This document shows, piece after piece, positions 27,926 through 37,006 of a stretch of 64,000 bases of DNA. The notes under the pieces were generated by a model. The model saw only the letters and a program-made list of their open reading frames with translations, did no database searches and was not told the DNA's origin. Source of the DNA: Clostridium sartagoforme (GTDB lineage: Bacteria; Bacillota; Clostridia; Clostridiales; Clostridiaceae); contig NZ_SRYR01000010.1 in NCBI RefSeq assembly GCF_004794105.1, positions 1 through 64,000 of the forward strand, in the 5' to 3' direction. The stretch's first letter is position 1. The number at the start of each line of letters is the position of its first letter. A program made the translations under genes and the position numbers.

Positions 27926-27974
27926 GGGTGGCACAAGTCACTTTGTCCCATTAGGGATGAAGTGGCTTTTTTTA
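27926..27974 (+). promoter_or_regulatory. Second T-box-like antiterminator/terminator module
   Basis: GGGTGGCACAAG again carries TGGC. It runs into a 14-bp stem (27936-27949 with 27954-27967, three wobbles) followed by T7. No Stem I lies in the 140 nt between the two modules. It may be a second decision point served by the same aptamer, or a relic of a former tandem T-box. Confidence 0.6.
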
Positions 27975-28046
27975 TTACCTAAAATTATGTATTTCTTTCC
28001 TTAAGTCTGTAATAAAAGAAAATTAATTTTATAAGGGGGGCTATGT

Positions 28047-29522
28047 ATGAAGAGAGTAGTTAATATTTCAAAAGATGAATTTTTAAAGAATAAAAGTGGG
28101 AATATAGGGTTTTCAGTAATTAGTGAGTATAGAGGTGATGAAATTACACCTATTAAGATTTTTAATTCTTTAAAGGGAAGTAATAAATTTATCTTTGAAA
28201 GTGGGGAAAAAAGAAATCTGGAGGGAAGGTATTCTTTTATTTCTGAAAATTCATATTTAGAAATTCAAGGTAATGATAGTACAACTATAGATAAGATTAA
28301 TAATGAATTAAATAAAGGATTTAATATAGAAAGTAATCCATTGCCTTTTAAGGGTGGTTGCATTGGATATATAGGTTACAATGCAGTTGCTTTTTATGAA
28401 AAAGCAATAAAGATTGATAATGAAGATAAGCTAAATTTGCCAGTAGTTAAGTTTAATTTTTATAAGAGATATGTGGCTTATGATCATTTTACTAGCAAGT
28501 TATATATAGTGAATAATATTTTTCAGGAAGATGATGAGTCTTATGAAGGAGTTTTAGATTCTCAAAATAAATATTACAAGGAGTTTATTACTTCAGAAGT
28601 AGTTATAGTTGAGGATATCAATAATTGCAATAAAGATAATTGTAAACATGATAATTACAAAGACAAATATGAAGATATTATTAGCCAAGATAAAGAGGAG
28701 AAAAATATATTTAGCTACAGTGATAGTGATGAAAATTTCTTTAGTATAGTGGAAAAAGCTAAGGAGCATATAAGAGAAGGAGATATTTTTCAAGTAGTTT
28801 TATCTAGAAGAGGAACTGTTAAAACTGATAAATCAGCCTTAGAAATCTATAGATCTTTAAGGGAGGAAAACCCTTCACCATATATGTTTTTATTAGACTA
28901 TAAAGATTATCAAGTAATTGGAGCTTCTCCTGAAATACTAGTTTCTATAAGGAATGGAATAATAACAACAAATCCTATAGCTGGTACTAGAAAAAGAGGA
29001 ATAAATATTGAAGAGGATTTAAGGCTTGAAGAAGAATTGAAAAATGATTCTAAGGAACTTGCAGAGCATGTTATGCTAGTTGATTTAGCTAGAAATGATG
29101 TAGGAAGAGTAAGTGAAGTTGGGACAGTGGAAGTTACAAGTTTTATGAAGATAGCGAAGTTTTCTCATGTTATGCATATTGCAAGCACTGTTCAAGGGAG
29201 ACTTAAAGATAAAGATGATATCCTTAAAGCACTATTTTCTTGCTTTCCAGCAGGTACAGTTTCAGGTGCTCCTAAAATAAGAGCAATGCAAATTATAAAT
29301 AACTTAGAAGAATTAGATAGAGGAATTTATTCAGGGGCGATAGGGTATGCGTCTTATGGTGGAAACTTAGAAATGTGTATAGCAATAAGAACTATAGTTT
29401 TAAAAGATAAGATTGCTAATATTCAAGCAGGAGCAGGAATTGTCTATGATTCAATAGCAGAAAAGGAATGTGAAGAAGTAGATAATAAGCTAAAGATTTT
29501 AAGGGAGGTAGTACTAAGATGA
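28047..29522 (+). CDS. trpE: Anthranilate synthase component I
   Basis: This 491-aa enzyme makes anthranilate from chorismate and TrpG-derived ammonia. The N-terminal FIFESGEKRNLEGRYSFIS matches the feedback site that binds tryptophan in TrpE. The chorismate-binding half has GDIFQVVLSRRG, GASPEILV, NPIAGTRKRG, ELAEHVMLVDLARNDVGRVS and FPAGTVSGAPKIRAM. A charged, low-complexity stretch near residues 187-225 separates the halves. It follows the T-box leader with GGGGGG 8 nt before the ATG, and overlaps trpG by 4 bp. Confidence 0.96.
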   Translation: MKRVVNISKDEFLKNKSGNIGFSVISEYRGDEITPIKIFNSLKGSNKFIFESGEKRNLEGRYSFISENSYLEIQGNDSTTIDKINNELNKGFNIESNPLPFKGGCIGYIGYNAVAFYEKAIKIDNEDKLNLPVVKFNFYKRYVAYDHFTSKLYIVNNIFQEDDESYEGVLDSQNKYYKEFITSEVVIVEDINNCNKDNCKHDNYKDKYEDIISQDKEEKNIFSYSDSDENFFSIVEKAKEHIREGDIFQVVLSRRGTVKTDKSALEIYRSLREENPSPYMFLLDYKDYQVIGASPEILVSIRNGIITTNPIAGTRKRGINIEEDLRLEEELKNDSKELAEHVMLVDLARNDVGRVSEVGTVEVTSFMKIAKFSHVMHIASTVQGRLKDKDDILKALFSCFPAGTVSGAPKIRAMQIINNLEELDRGIYSGAIGYASYGGNLEMCIAIRTIVLKDKIANIQAGAGIVYDSIAEKECEEVDNKLKILREVVLR

Positions 29523-30100
29523 TAGCACTTATAGATAATTATGATTCCTTTACTTTTAATTTATATCAGTATTTATCAGAGTTTTCAAAGGTTAAAGTAT
29601 TTAGAAATGATGAAATAACAGTTGAAGAATTAATAAGCTTAAAGCCAGAAGGAATAGTTATATCTCCTGGGACTGGAAGACCTAGAGATGCGGGGATTTC
29701 AGTAGACTTAATTAAAGGCTTAGAAGGTGAAATTCCTATACTAGGAATATGTCTTGGACATCAAGCAATAGCTGAAGCTTATGGTGGAAAAATAATAAGA
29801 GCAAAGAATATACTTCATGGTAAAAAATCTAATATTAGAGTGAAAAAGGACTGCATATTTGATGGTGTAAGTAGAAGATTAGCTGTAATGAGATATCATT
29901 CTTTAATAGTAGATAAAGAAACTTTACCAGAAGAGTTTGAAATAATAGGAAAGAGTTTAGATGATGATGAAATAATGGCAATAAAGCATAAGGATTATAA
30001 GATTTATGGACTTCAATTTCATCCAGAATCAATATATACAGATCAAGGTAAACGAATAATAAGAAATTTTATAGTGGAGGTGTGCGATATTTATGATTAA
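29519..30100 (+). CDS. trpG: Anthranilate synthase component II (glutamine amidotransferase)
   Basis: This 193-aa class I amidotransferase feeds ammonia to TrpE. ILGICLGHQAIAEAYGG near 75 carries the nucleophile Cys, and YGLQFHPESIYT near 165 the His-Glu pair. MIALIDNYDSFTFNLYQYL is the usual start. ATGA overlap with trpE and 8-bp overlap with trpD show tight coupling. No fused TrpD domain is present. Confidence 0.96.
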   Translation: MIALIDNYDSFTFNLYQYLSEFSKVKVFRNDEITVEELISLKPEGIVISPGTGRPRDAGISVDLIKGLEGEIPILGICLGHQAIAEAYGGKIIRAKNILHGKKSNIRVKKDCIFDGVSRRLAVMRYHSLIVDKETLPEEFEIIGKSLDDDEIMAIKHKDYKIYGLQFHPESIYTDQGKRIIRNFIVEVCDIYD

Positions 30101-31103
30101 TGAAGCAATAAGAAAATTATCACTAAAGAAAGACTTAACAGAGGATGAAGCAAGAATGGTAATAAATCAAATAATGAATAGGGAGGCAACATCCTCGCAA
30201 ATAGGAGCTTTTTTATTAGGTCTTAAGATTAAAGGTGAAACTACAGATGAAATATTAGGGACTATAAGAGCTTTAAGAGAGAATATGATAAAGATAGATG
30301 TAGATAGAAATAATTTAATAGATACTTGTGGAACTGGTGGAGATGGTGGAAAAACCTTTAATATTTCAACTGCTTCAGCAATAATTGCAGCTAGTGGTGG
30401 TGTAAAAGTAGCCAAGCATGGAAATAGAGCAATATCAAGTAAAAGTGGAAGTGCAGATGTATTAAAAGAACTTGGAATAGATATTAATATGAAAAAAGAA
30501 GATAGTGAAAGAGATATTTTAAATAAGGGAATGAGCTTCTTATTTGCTCCTAATTATCATAATGCCATGAGAAATGTTGCAAATGAAAGGGCAGAACTTA
30601 AGATAAGAACTATATTTAATTTAGTTGGCCCCCTTTCAAATCCAGCTCCATTAACTGGACAATTACTTGGAGTATATGATGATAAAGTTATGAAAACTAT
30701 AGCAGAAGTTTTAGCAAAGCTTGGATTAAATAGAGCATTAATAGTTCATGGAGATGATGGTTTAGATGAAATAACTACAACCACCACAACTTCTATTTAT
30801 GAAGTTACTTTAGGTGAGATAAAAAATTATAAATTAAATCCAGAAAATCTTGGTATTAAAAAGGCTTCTTTAAAGGATATAAGTGGTGGAAATCCTAAAG
30901 AAAACTCCAAGATAATATTAGATATATTAAAAGGAAATAAGGGCCCAAAAAGAGATATAGTTGTATTAAATTCAGCTGCAGCTTTATATGTAGGAGAAAT
31001 TGTAGATTCTATAGAAGAAGGAATAATAAAAGCAAAGTTTTTAATAGATTCAGGCCTTGCATATAAGAAATATATTCAGCTATCTAATAAGGAGGTATCT
31101 TAG
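30093..31103 (+). CDS. trpD: Anthranilate phosphoribosyltransferase
   Basis: This 336-aa enzyme transfers phosphoribose from PRPP to anthranilate. DTCGTGGDGGKTFNIST (near 72) is the PRPP-binding glycine loop. VKHGNRAISSKSGSADVLKELG (near 105) and NERAELKIRTIFNLVGPLSNP (near 165) are family signatures. GGAGGTG lies before the ATG within the trpG end. The gene overlaps trpG by 8 bp and ends 2 bp before trpC. Confidence 0.96.
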   Translation: MINEAIRKLSLKKDLTEDEARMVINQIMNREATSSQIGAFLLGLKIKGETTDEILGTIRALRENMIKIDVDRNNLIDTCGTGGDGGKTFNISTASAIIAASGGVKVAKHGNRAISSKSGSADVLKELGIDINMKKEDSERDILNKGMSFLFAPNYHNAMRNVANERAELKIRTIFNLVGPLSNPAPLTGQLLGVYDDKVMKTIAEVLAKLGLNRALIVHGDDGLDEITTTTTTSIYEVTLGEIKNYKLNPENLGIKKASLKDISGGNPKENSKIILDILKGNKGPKRDIVVLNSAAALYVGEIVDSIEEGIIKAKFLIDSGLAYKKYIQLSNKEVS

Positions 31104-31105
31104 AA

Positions 31106-31909
31106 GTGAAGGATATACTTGAAGAAATAGTAAAAAGAAAGAAGAAAACTATAGAAGAGAGAAAAAACTTAATTAGTAAAGAAGAGATTTATAACAAGGC
31201 AGTTGAAAAGGCAAAAAATAAAAAGGACAACTTATTTAAAAAAGAACTTTTATCAAATAACTTAACAGTAATTGGTGAGTTTAAAAAAGCTTCTCCATCT
31301 AAAGGAATAATAGTAGAGGACTTTAATCTAGGAAAAATATTAAGTTATTACAATGAACTATGTATAGATTCCTTTTCTATATTAACAGAGGAAAATTTCT
31401 TCTTAGGTAGTGATGAAAATCTAAAATTTATACGGAAAAAATCTGATAAGCCAATATTAAGAAAAGATTTTATAGTAGATTTTTATCAAATTTATGAAGC
31501 TGTGCTTTTAGGAGCAGATTCAATTTTGTTAATTGCTTCAGTATTAAAAGAGAATTTATCTAAGTTTTATAAAGAAGCTAAAAAATTTAAATTAGAACCC
31601 TTAGTAGAAGTTCATAATAAGGAAGAAGTTAAAATAGCACTAGAAGCTAACTGCGAAATTATAGGGATAAATAATAGAAATCTTAAAAACTTCAATACAT
31701 CAATAGAGGTTACAAAAAATTTAATAAACAATATTCCTAAAGACAAGTTAATAGTAGCTGAAAGTGGACTACTAAAAATAGAAGATATTGAGTATATGAA
31801 AAGTCTTGGAGTTAATGGAGTTCTAATTGGGGAGATGTTTATGAAAAATATAGAAAATACAGAGTTTATTAAAGATTTTAAAGAGTTTAGGGGAAAAGGT
31901 AAGAGGTAA
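31106..31909 (+). CDS. trpC: Indole-3-glycerol phosphate synthase
   Basis: This 267-aa TIM barrel closes CdRP to indole-glycerol phosphate. VIGEFKKASPSKGII (near 52), PILRKDFIVDFYQIYEA (near 112), EVHNKEEV and IIGINNRNLKNFNT carry the catalytic Lys, Glu and Asn residues. The start is GTG, with GGAGGT 9 nt before it. It follows trpD by 2 bp. The usual tight spacing of the operon breaks after it: 272 bp separate it from trpF. Confidence 0.96.
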   Translation: MKDILEEIVKRKKKTIEERKNLISKEEIYNKAVEKAKNKKDNLFKKELLSNNLTVIGEFKKASPSKGIIVEDFNLGKILSYYNELCIDSFSILTEENFFLGSDENLKFIRKKSDKPILRKDFIVDFYQIYEAVLLGADSILLIASVLKENLSKFYKEAKKFKLEPLVEVHNKEEVKIALEANCEIIGINNRNLKNFNTSIEVTKNLINNIPKDKLIVAESGLLKIEDIEYMKSLGVNGVLIGEMFMKNIENTEFIKDFKEFRGKGKR

Positions 31910-32165
31910 GAGGTAAGCGATAAGAGATGTAAGGAGTGAGGAATTAAGGAACTAAGGAATGAAAGGGTAAAAGAGAAAAGAGTTAAAAATGAAGGAATGA
32001 AAGAATGAAAAAATCATAGAGTGAAGAGTTAAGAAGTAAGAAGTGAAGAGTTAATAGTGAAGGAAGAATAAATAATGAAATGATGAAGAGGGAAAGAGTT
32101 TATTTTAGTAATTCTGAAGGAATTACATCATAAACTTTTAACTCTTAACTTTTATCTTTTCACTA
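31910..32165. repeat. Purine-rich repeat tract inside the trp operon (copy 5)
   Basis: Short units such as AAGAGGT, GAATGAAAG and AAGAGTTAAGAAGTAAG recur for about 180 bases. AGAGTTTAT is then followed by GTAATTCTGAAGGAATTAC and by complementary pyrimidine-rich sequence (ATAAACTTTTAACTCTT). It has the same build as the other purine/pyrimidine elements, with no gene. Confidence 0.55.
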
Positions 32166-32181
32166 AAAATAGGGGTTGAGT

Positions 32182-32820
32182 ATGGAAATAAAGATATGTG
32201 GTATTACAAAACTTCAAGAAATTAAATATAGCAATAAGCTAAGGCCTGATTATATTGGGTTTGTGTTTTCTGAAAGTAAGAGGAAGATTTCTAAAGAAGA
32301 GGCGAGAGAGTTATTAGCTAACCTTAATAATGAAATAAATTCAGTTGGAGTTTTTAGAAATGAAAAAGTGGATTTTATTTCTGAAGTTCTAAATTATACA
32401 AATATAAAAATAGTGCAGCTTCATGGAAGTGAAGACAATGAATATATAGAAGCTTTGAAAAATAAAGTAAGGAATAAAATTGAAGTATGGAAGGCTATAT
32501 CTATAATAGATGAAAAAAGTATAAAAGAAATAAATAGTTTTAAAGCTGAAAATATATTACTAGATTCAGGTACTCCTGGGGAAGGAAAAAGATTTAAGCT
32601 AAAAGTTTTAGGTAATTTTAAAGAATTTAATAGAGTCTTTATGGCAGGTGGAATAAATGAGGATAATATACAGGAGGTAATAGAAACCCTGAATCCAAAG
32701 GGGATAGATGTATCTAGTGGGGCTGAAATAATAAATGAAAATGGAGTAAGAATTAAATCTTATGAAAAAATGAAAAAGATAATTGGGGAGGTAAGAAAAA
32801 ATGACAAAAGGAAGATTTAA
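32182..32820 (+). CDS. trpF: Phosphoribosylanthranilate isomerase
   Basis: This 212-aa TIM barrel isomerises PRA to Cd[12 protein letters not shown] holds the catalytic Cys, VQLHGSED (near 78) and [13 protein letters not shown] (near 127, with the catalytic Asp) follow, and [13 protein letters not shown] and GIDVSSGAE bind phosphate. ATG 32182 follows AGGGG; a TTG two codons earlier overlaps that site. It overlaps trpB by 20 bp. Confidence 0.95.
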   Translation: MEIKICGITKLQEIKYSNKLRPDYIGFVFSESKRKISKEEARELLANLNNEINSVGVFRNEKVDFISEVLNYTNIKIVQLHGSEDNEYIEALKNKVRNKIEVWKAISIIDEKSIKEINSFKAENILLDSGTPGEGKRFKLKVLGNFKEFNRVFMAGGINEDNIQEVIETLNPKGIDVSSGAEIINENGVRIKSYEKMKKIIGEVRKNDKRKI

Positions 32821-33985
32821 TAATTTTGGGGGCCAATATGTACCTGAAACTTTAATGAATGCATTAAAGGAGTTAGAAGGGGAATATGAATTAGCGATAG
32901 AGGATGAAGACTTTATTAGAGAGTATAACTATTATTTAAAAGAATATGTAGGTAGAGAAACACCTTTATATTATGCTGAAAATATGTCTTTAGATTTAAA
33001 TGGGCCTAAGATTTATTTAAAAAGAGAAGATTTAAATCATACAGGTGCTCATAAAATTAATAATGCTATTGGACAAATATTACTTGCTAAAAGAATGGGT
33101 AAGAAAAAGATAATTGCAGAAACAGGTGCTGGACAACATGGAGTTGCAACAGCAACAGTTGCAGCTAAATTTAATATGGAATGTAAAATCTTTATGGGAG
33201 AAGAAGATATTAAGAGACAAGCTCTAAATGTGAGGAAAATAGAGCTCCTTGGAGCAGAAGTAGTTCCAGTTAAAAGTGGAACAGCTACATTAAAAGATGC
33301 TGTTAACGAAGCCATAAGATATTGGGTTTCAAATGTAGAAGATACTTTTTATATTATTGGATCAGTAGTTGGACCTCATCCTTATCCTATGATGGTTAGA
33401 GATTTTCAAATGGTAATTGGAGATGAAACTAAGAAGCAAATACTAGCAAAGGAAGGAAGACTTCCAGATTATATAATTGCAGCTGTAGGTGGAGGAAGTA
33501 ATTCTATGGGGATATTTTATCCATTTCTTAAGGATAAGGAAGTTAATCTTATAGGAGTTGAGGGAGCGGGATTTGGATTAGATACAGATATGCATTCAGC
33601 TACTATGAAAGATATGAAAAAAGGTGTTATGCATGGAATGATGACTTATGTATTAAGAGATGATGAAGGAAATATAAAGGAAGCATATTCTATATCAGCA
33701 GGCCTTGATTATCCAGCAGTAGGACCTGAACATGCATATTTAGCAGAAACAAAAAGGGCAGAATATGAAGCTGTAACAGATAAGGAAGCTTTAGATGCTT
33801 TATTATATTTAACTAAAATAGAAGGAATTGTACCAGCTTTAGAGTCTTCCCATGCAGTTGCTTATGCTATGAAGTTAGTTAAGAAAGTGGACAAGGATAA
33901 AATAATAGTAATTAATTTATCTGGAAGAGGAGATAAGGATATGGAAACTATACTTGCCTATATAGGAGGTAAAGCAAATGAATAG
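32801..33985 (+). CDS. trpB: Tryptophan synthase beta chain
   Basis: This 394-aa PLP enzyme joins indole and serine. [19 protein letters not shown] (near 79) carries the Schiff-base lysine, [15 protein letters not shown] (near 104) the substrate carboxylate loop and catalytic Glu, and [15 protein letters not shown] (near 228) the PLP phosphate loop. The start [18 protein letters not shown] marks the classical TrpB1 type that works with TrpA. GGGGAGG precedes the ATG. It overlaps trpF and trpA (8 bp). Confidence 0.97.
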   Translation: MTKGRFNNFGGQYVPETLMNALKELEGEYELAIEDEDFIREYNYYLKEYVGRETPLYYAENMSLDLNGPKIYLKREDLNHTGAHKINNAIGQILLAKRMGKKKIIAETGAGQHGVATATVAAKFNMECKIFMGEEDIKRQALNVRKIELLGAEVVPVKSGTATLKDAVNEAIRYWVSNVEDTFYIIGSVVGPHPYPMMVRDFQMVIGDETKKQILAKEGRLPDYIIAAVGGGSNSMGIFYPFLKDKEVNLIGVEGAGFGLDTDMHSATMKDMKKGVMHGMMTYVLRDDEGNIKEAYSISAGLDYPAVGPEHAYLAETKRAEYEAVTDKEALDALLYLTKIEGIVPALESSHAVAYAMKLVKKVDKDKIIVINLSGRGDKDMETILAYIGGKANE

Positions 33986-34754
33986 AATATCTTTAGAATT
34001 AGAAAAACTTAAAAATCAGGGTAAAAAAGCACTAGTTCCTTTTCTAACCTTTGATAATTTAAGTAAGGAAGAGTTAGCAGATTTAATAGTTAATATAAGA
34101 AAGGAGGGAGGGAATATTGTTGAAATAGGAGTGCCTTTTACAGAGCCTTTAGCAGATGGAGAAGTAATACAAGATGCCTATGCTGAAGCAATTAAAAATG
34201 GAATTAAGCTTCAAGATGTTTTTGATACAGTAAAATTTGTAAGAAGAAAAAGTGATATTCCTATAATAATTATGGCTTACTACAATATTATTTATTGCTA
34301 TGGAATAGAAGAGCTTTTAAATTTATCAAGGGAGATAGGAGTAGATGGGTTAATAATTCCTGATTTGCCTTTAGAAGAAAGAGTAGAAACATTAAATCTG
34401 TGTAACAAAAACAATATTTCTTTAATTCCTTTAGTTGCCCCTACTTCAAGAGAAAGAATTAAAGGAATTGCTAAAACTGCTGATGGATTTGTTTACTGCA
34501 TTTCATCTAAGGGAGTAACGGGTGAAAGAAGTAAAATAATAAATGAAGAAACTATAGAGTATTTAAAAGAGGTAAGAGCATATACTAATCTTCCTTTATT
34601 AGTTGGTTTTGGAATTTCAAATGTAGAAACAGTTAAAAATATTAAGGCTCATTCTGATGGAATAATAGTCGGAAGTGCTTTAGTTAAGAGATTAAGAAAT
34701 AAAGCGGATTTATTGGAATTTATAAAGGTCTTAAGAAATGCATTAGATAGTTAA
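33978..34754 (+). CDS. trpA: Tryptophan synthase alpha chain
   Basis: This 258-aa TIM barrel releases indole from indole-glycerol phosphate. [20 protein letters not shown] (near 50) holds the catalytic Glu and Asp; the usual ADGPxIQ reads [28 protein letters not shown] and LVGFGIS are phosphate-loop signatures. AGGAGG precedes the ATG. It is the last trp gene. No convincing terminator follows before the MscS gene 150 bp downstream. Confidence 0.95.
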   Translation: MNRISLELEKLKNQGKKALVPFLTFDNLSKEELADLIVNIRKEGGNIVEIGVPFTEPLADGEVIQDAYAEAIKNGIKLQDVFDTVKFVRRKSDIPIIIMAYYNIIYCYGIEELLNLSREIGVDGLIIPDLPLEERVETLNLCNKNNISLIPLVAPTSRERIKGIAKTADGFVYCISSKGVTGERSKIINEETIEYLKEVRAYTNLPLLVGFGISNVETVKNIKAHSDGIIVGSALVKRLRNKADLLEFIKVLRNALDS

Positions 34755-34831
34755 AGAATAAAAGAAAAAAGATAGAGTAAAATAATAGTTATAAGAAAGG
34801 AAAGAACTAATCAAGGCGCATAGCAGTGCTT

Positions 34832-34885
34832 AGCTCCCACTTTGAGAATAGGGGGTATTAATAGCAATGGTGGCGATAGGATAAA
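34832..34885 (+). promoter_or_regulatory. Conserved hairpin-plus-box leader element (copy 1)
   Basis: AGCTCCCACTTTGAG, a GGGGG 3' arm and the box GCAATGGTGGCGATAGGATAAA (split: GCAATGGTGGCG, ATAGGATAAA) stand 18 nt before the MscS start. The same arrangement recurs at 59887-59937 before an unrelated gene. Confidence 0.5.
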
Positions 34886-34903
34886 TGCAGTTAAGGAGAC
34901 GCT

Positions 34904-36052
34904 ATGGATATACTAGAGGAGGTTATAAAGACATTAATTAAAATAAGTGTAAGCAAATATATAGCAGCATTTATGATAATACTAATAGCTCTTATATTTA
35001 ATAGATATGTAATAACTAGAATATTTGATTACATTATTAGATTAGCTAAAAAAACTAAAAATCTGGCAGATGATAGCTTAGCTTGGTCTTTAGAAAAACC
35101 TATTAAGTTATATATAGCCTTATATGCAGTTTATGCTTCTTTAATAATTATTGATTTTGATGGATTAAACTTTAATTCACTTACAAGTGATAGAATTAAG
35201 AGGCTTTTTATTGTAATAGTTATTTGCTATTTTTTTTATAATTTAACTTTAGAAAATTCTTTTTTATATAGTAAGCTAAAAAAGAATGATATTGTATTTC
35301 CCTTTGTTTCAATAGTAATAAGGCTTTTAATTGTGATAATTGGAGTAAGCTGTATTGCAAGGGAATTTGGATTTACGGGGTTTATTGCAGGCCTTGGTAT
35401 TAGTGGTGTAGCCTTTGCTCTTATGGCTCAAGACGCATTTTCTAATCTTTTTGGTGGAATGATTATAGTATTAGATAGGCCTTTTGCTAAAGGAGATTGG
35501 ATACAAACTCCTCAAGTTGAAGGAATAGTTGAAGATATAACTTTTAGAAGTACAAAGGTTAGAACTTTTACTATGTCAGTTGCAACTATTCCAAATTCGA
35601 AGCTTGCAAATGAGGAAATAATAAATTGGAGTGAAAGAAGCCTTAGAAGGATTCACTTTAAATTTACTATTAAATCTAATACACCTATTAAGAAAGTTAG
35701 GAGTCTTTTAGATAAGATAAAAGAATATTTAAATAATCATGAAAAGATAGATAAGGATTTAATAATAGTAAGCTTTAATGATTTATCAAATATGGGATAT
35801 GGAGTATTTATGTATTTTTATACAAATGAAATGAATTTTATAAAGTATGAAGAGTTAAGAGAAGAAATAAATATAAGAATATTAGAAATGGTTGAAGAGG
35901 AAGAAGTAGAATTAATGTTTATGTTTAACTTTGCAGCTATGAATAATAACAACAACAGCAATAATAACAATACAGTAAGCAATTTGCGAGAAAAATGTCA
36001 AGAAATTGAGTCAACGAAGAAAATAAATGAAGAACTTGGTAGAAATAGATAG
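34904..36052 (+). CDS. MscS-family mechanosensitive channel
   Basis: This 382-aa protein has three to four membrane helices before the pore helix FTGFIAGLGISGVAFALMAQ (near 160-178, glycine/alanine ridge), then the MscS beta domain (FGGMIIVLDRPFAKGDWI, VEDITFRSTKVRTF, VATIPNSKLANEEIINWS). The C-terminal tail has an Asn-rich stretch near 347-358. It should open under membrane tension to release solutes in osmotic downshock. AAGGAG precedes the ATG, directly after the conserved leader element. Confidence 0.92.
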   Translation: MDILEEVIKTLIKISVSKYIAAFMIILIALIFNRYVITRIFDYIIRLAKKTKNLADDSLAWSLEKPIKLYIALYAVYASLIIIDFDGLNFNSLTSDRIKRLFIVIVICYFFYNLTLENSFLYSKLKKNDIVFPFVSIVIRLLIVIIGVSCIAREFGFTGFIAGLGISGVAFALMAQDAFSNLFGGMIIVLDRPFAKGDWIQTPQVEGIVEDITFRSTKVRTFTMSVATIPNSKLANEEIINWSERSLRRIHFKFTIKSNTPIKKVRSLLDKIKEYLNNHEKIDKDLIIVSFNDLSNMGYGVFMYFYTNEMNFIKYEELREEINIRILEMVEEEEVELMFMFNFAAMNNNNNSNNNNTVSNLREKCQEIESTKKINEELGRNR

Positions 36053-36078
36053 AATCCTAATATTCTGTCTATTTTTTT
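36044..36078 (+). terminator. Terminator overlapping the MscS stop codon
   Basis: AATAGATAGAAT pairs with ATTCTGTCTATT (one wobble) and is followed by T7. The left arm contains the stop codon. Confidence 0.8.
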
Positions 36079-36159
36079 CTGTATAAATAATGGTATAATT
36101 TATATATTGAGTAATTTATATGAAAAGTTCAACTAATTAGTTTATAATGAGGTGGGTTT

Positions 36160-36645
36160 ATGGTGAGGGTTGGAATACTAGTTATGGCTAGGAATAAAGA
36201 AGAATTTATGTTAAAAAATGAAGTTCATAGGCTTAAGATAGTTAAACGGTATCTAGAAAATGAAGGGCATGAGATAGTAACAAGTAAAATGATGAAAAGT
36301 AATCAAGAAGACTTAGAAAAAGAAATGAAGGAAATGGCTGATATTCATAAGCTTGATCTTATATTAACAATTGGAGGAATAGGATTTAGAGAAAGTGATA
36401 TTGTTCCTGAAGCTACAAAAAACATAATTCATAGAGAAGCAAATTCTTTAATGCAAGGGATATCATGCTTTTGTCTACAAATATCTAGAAAATCTTTATT
36501 AAATAGAGGCGTAGCAGGAATAAGAAATAAAACCTTAATAGTGAACTTTCCAGAAGATAATAAGCTTTTAATATTCATTTTAGACTTTGCGTTAGAAACT
36601 ATACTTCGAGGAATTAAAATGATAAAGTCAGATAAAAGCTTTTAG
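36160..36645 (+). CDS. MoaB/MogA-like molybdopterin-binding domain protein
   Basis: This 161-aa protein matches the MoCF_biosynth fold: DLILTIGGIGFRESDIVPEATKNIIHRE and RGVAGIRNKTLIVNFPEDNK. The usual end of the second motif is PGS; here it is PED, and the TGGTG loop reads IGGIG, so substrate binding may differ from true molybdopterin adenylyltransferases. No molybdenum-cofactor genes are nearby. GAGGTGGG precedes the ATG. Confidence 0.8.
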   Translation: MVRVGILVMARNKEEFMLKNEVHRLKIVKRYLENEGHEIVTSKMMKSNQEDLEKEMKEMADIHKLDLILTIGGIGFRESDIVPEATKNIIHREANSLMQGISCFCLQISRKSLLNRGVAGIRNKTLIVNFPEDNKLLIFILDFALETILRGIKMIKSDKSF

Positions 36646-36691
36646 AAGCTAAAGATAGATAATAATATATTGAAGTTAAACATAGTAAAAA

Positions 36692-36756
36692 AGGGTTGCC
36701 CTACAATAAGAAATAAAGATTATGTAATAAAAAAGTTCTATATTTGAGACAACCCT
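36692..36756. other. Inverted repeat resembling an insertion-sequence end or bidirectional terminator
   Basis: AGGGTTG (36692-36698) and CAACCCT (36750-36756) flank 51 AT-rich bases, and TTGAGACAACCC resembles some insertion-sequence ends. On the minus strand a T6 run follows, so it could end the Nudix transcript. The rest of 36646-37006 is AT-rich with no gene. Confidence 0.35.
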
Positions 36757-36820
36757 ATTGAATTTTATATAATTCTAATTAGTAAATTTAATATTATCTT
36801 ATACAACATTTCAATTATCT

Positions 36821-36890
36821 ATGTTTCAATAAATAAAATACATCTTTAAGTCTTATGAAATATTAAATAAAAAGATATTTTGAAGTAAAC
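36821..36890. repeat. Direct repeat flanking the Nudix gene (copy a)
   Basis: This 70-bp segment starts ATGTTTCAATAA and contains AAGTCTTATGA. It is about 69 percent identical, by eye, to 37912-37981 on the other side of the Nudix gene. Confidence 0.5.
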
Positions 36891-37006
36891 TACATCAATT
36901 GAAAGCATCGAGTTTTTAATTTTTATAAAAGTCGTTTACGTAATTACCTAACTGAAATATTTAAAAATGAAACTAACTTAATAAAATGCAGAAAATTCAT
37001 TACAAC

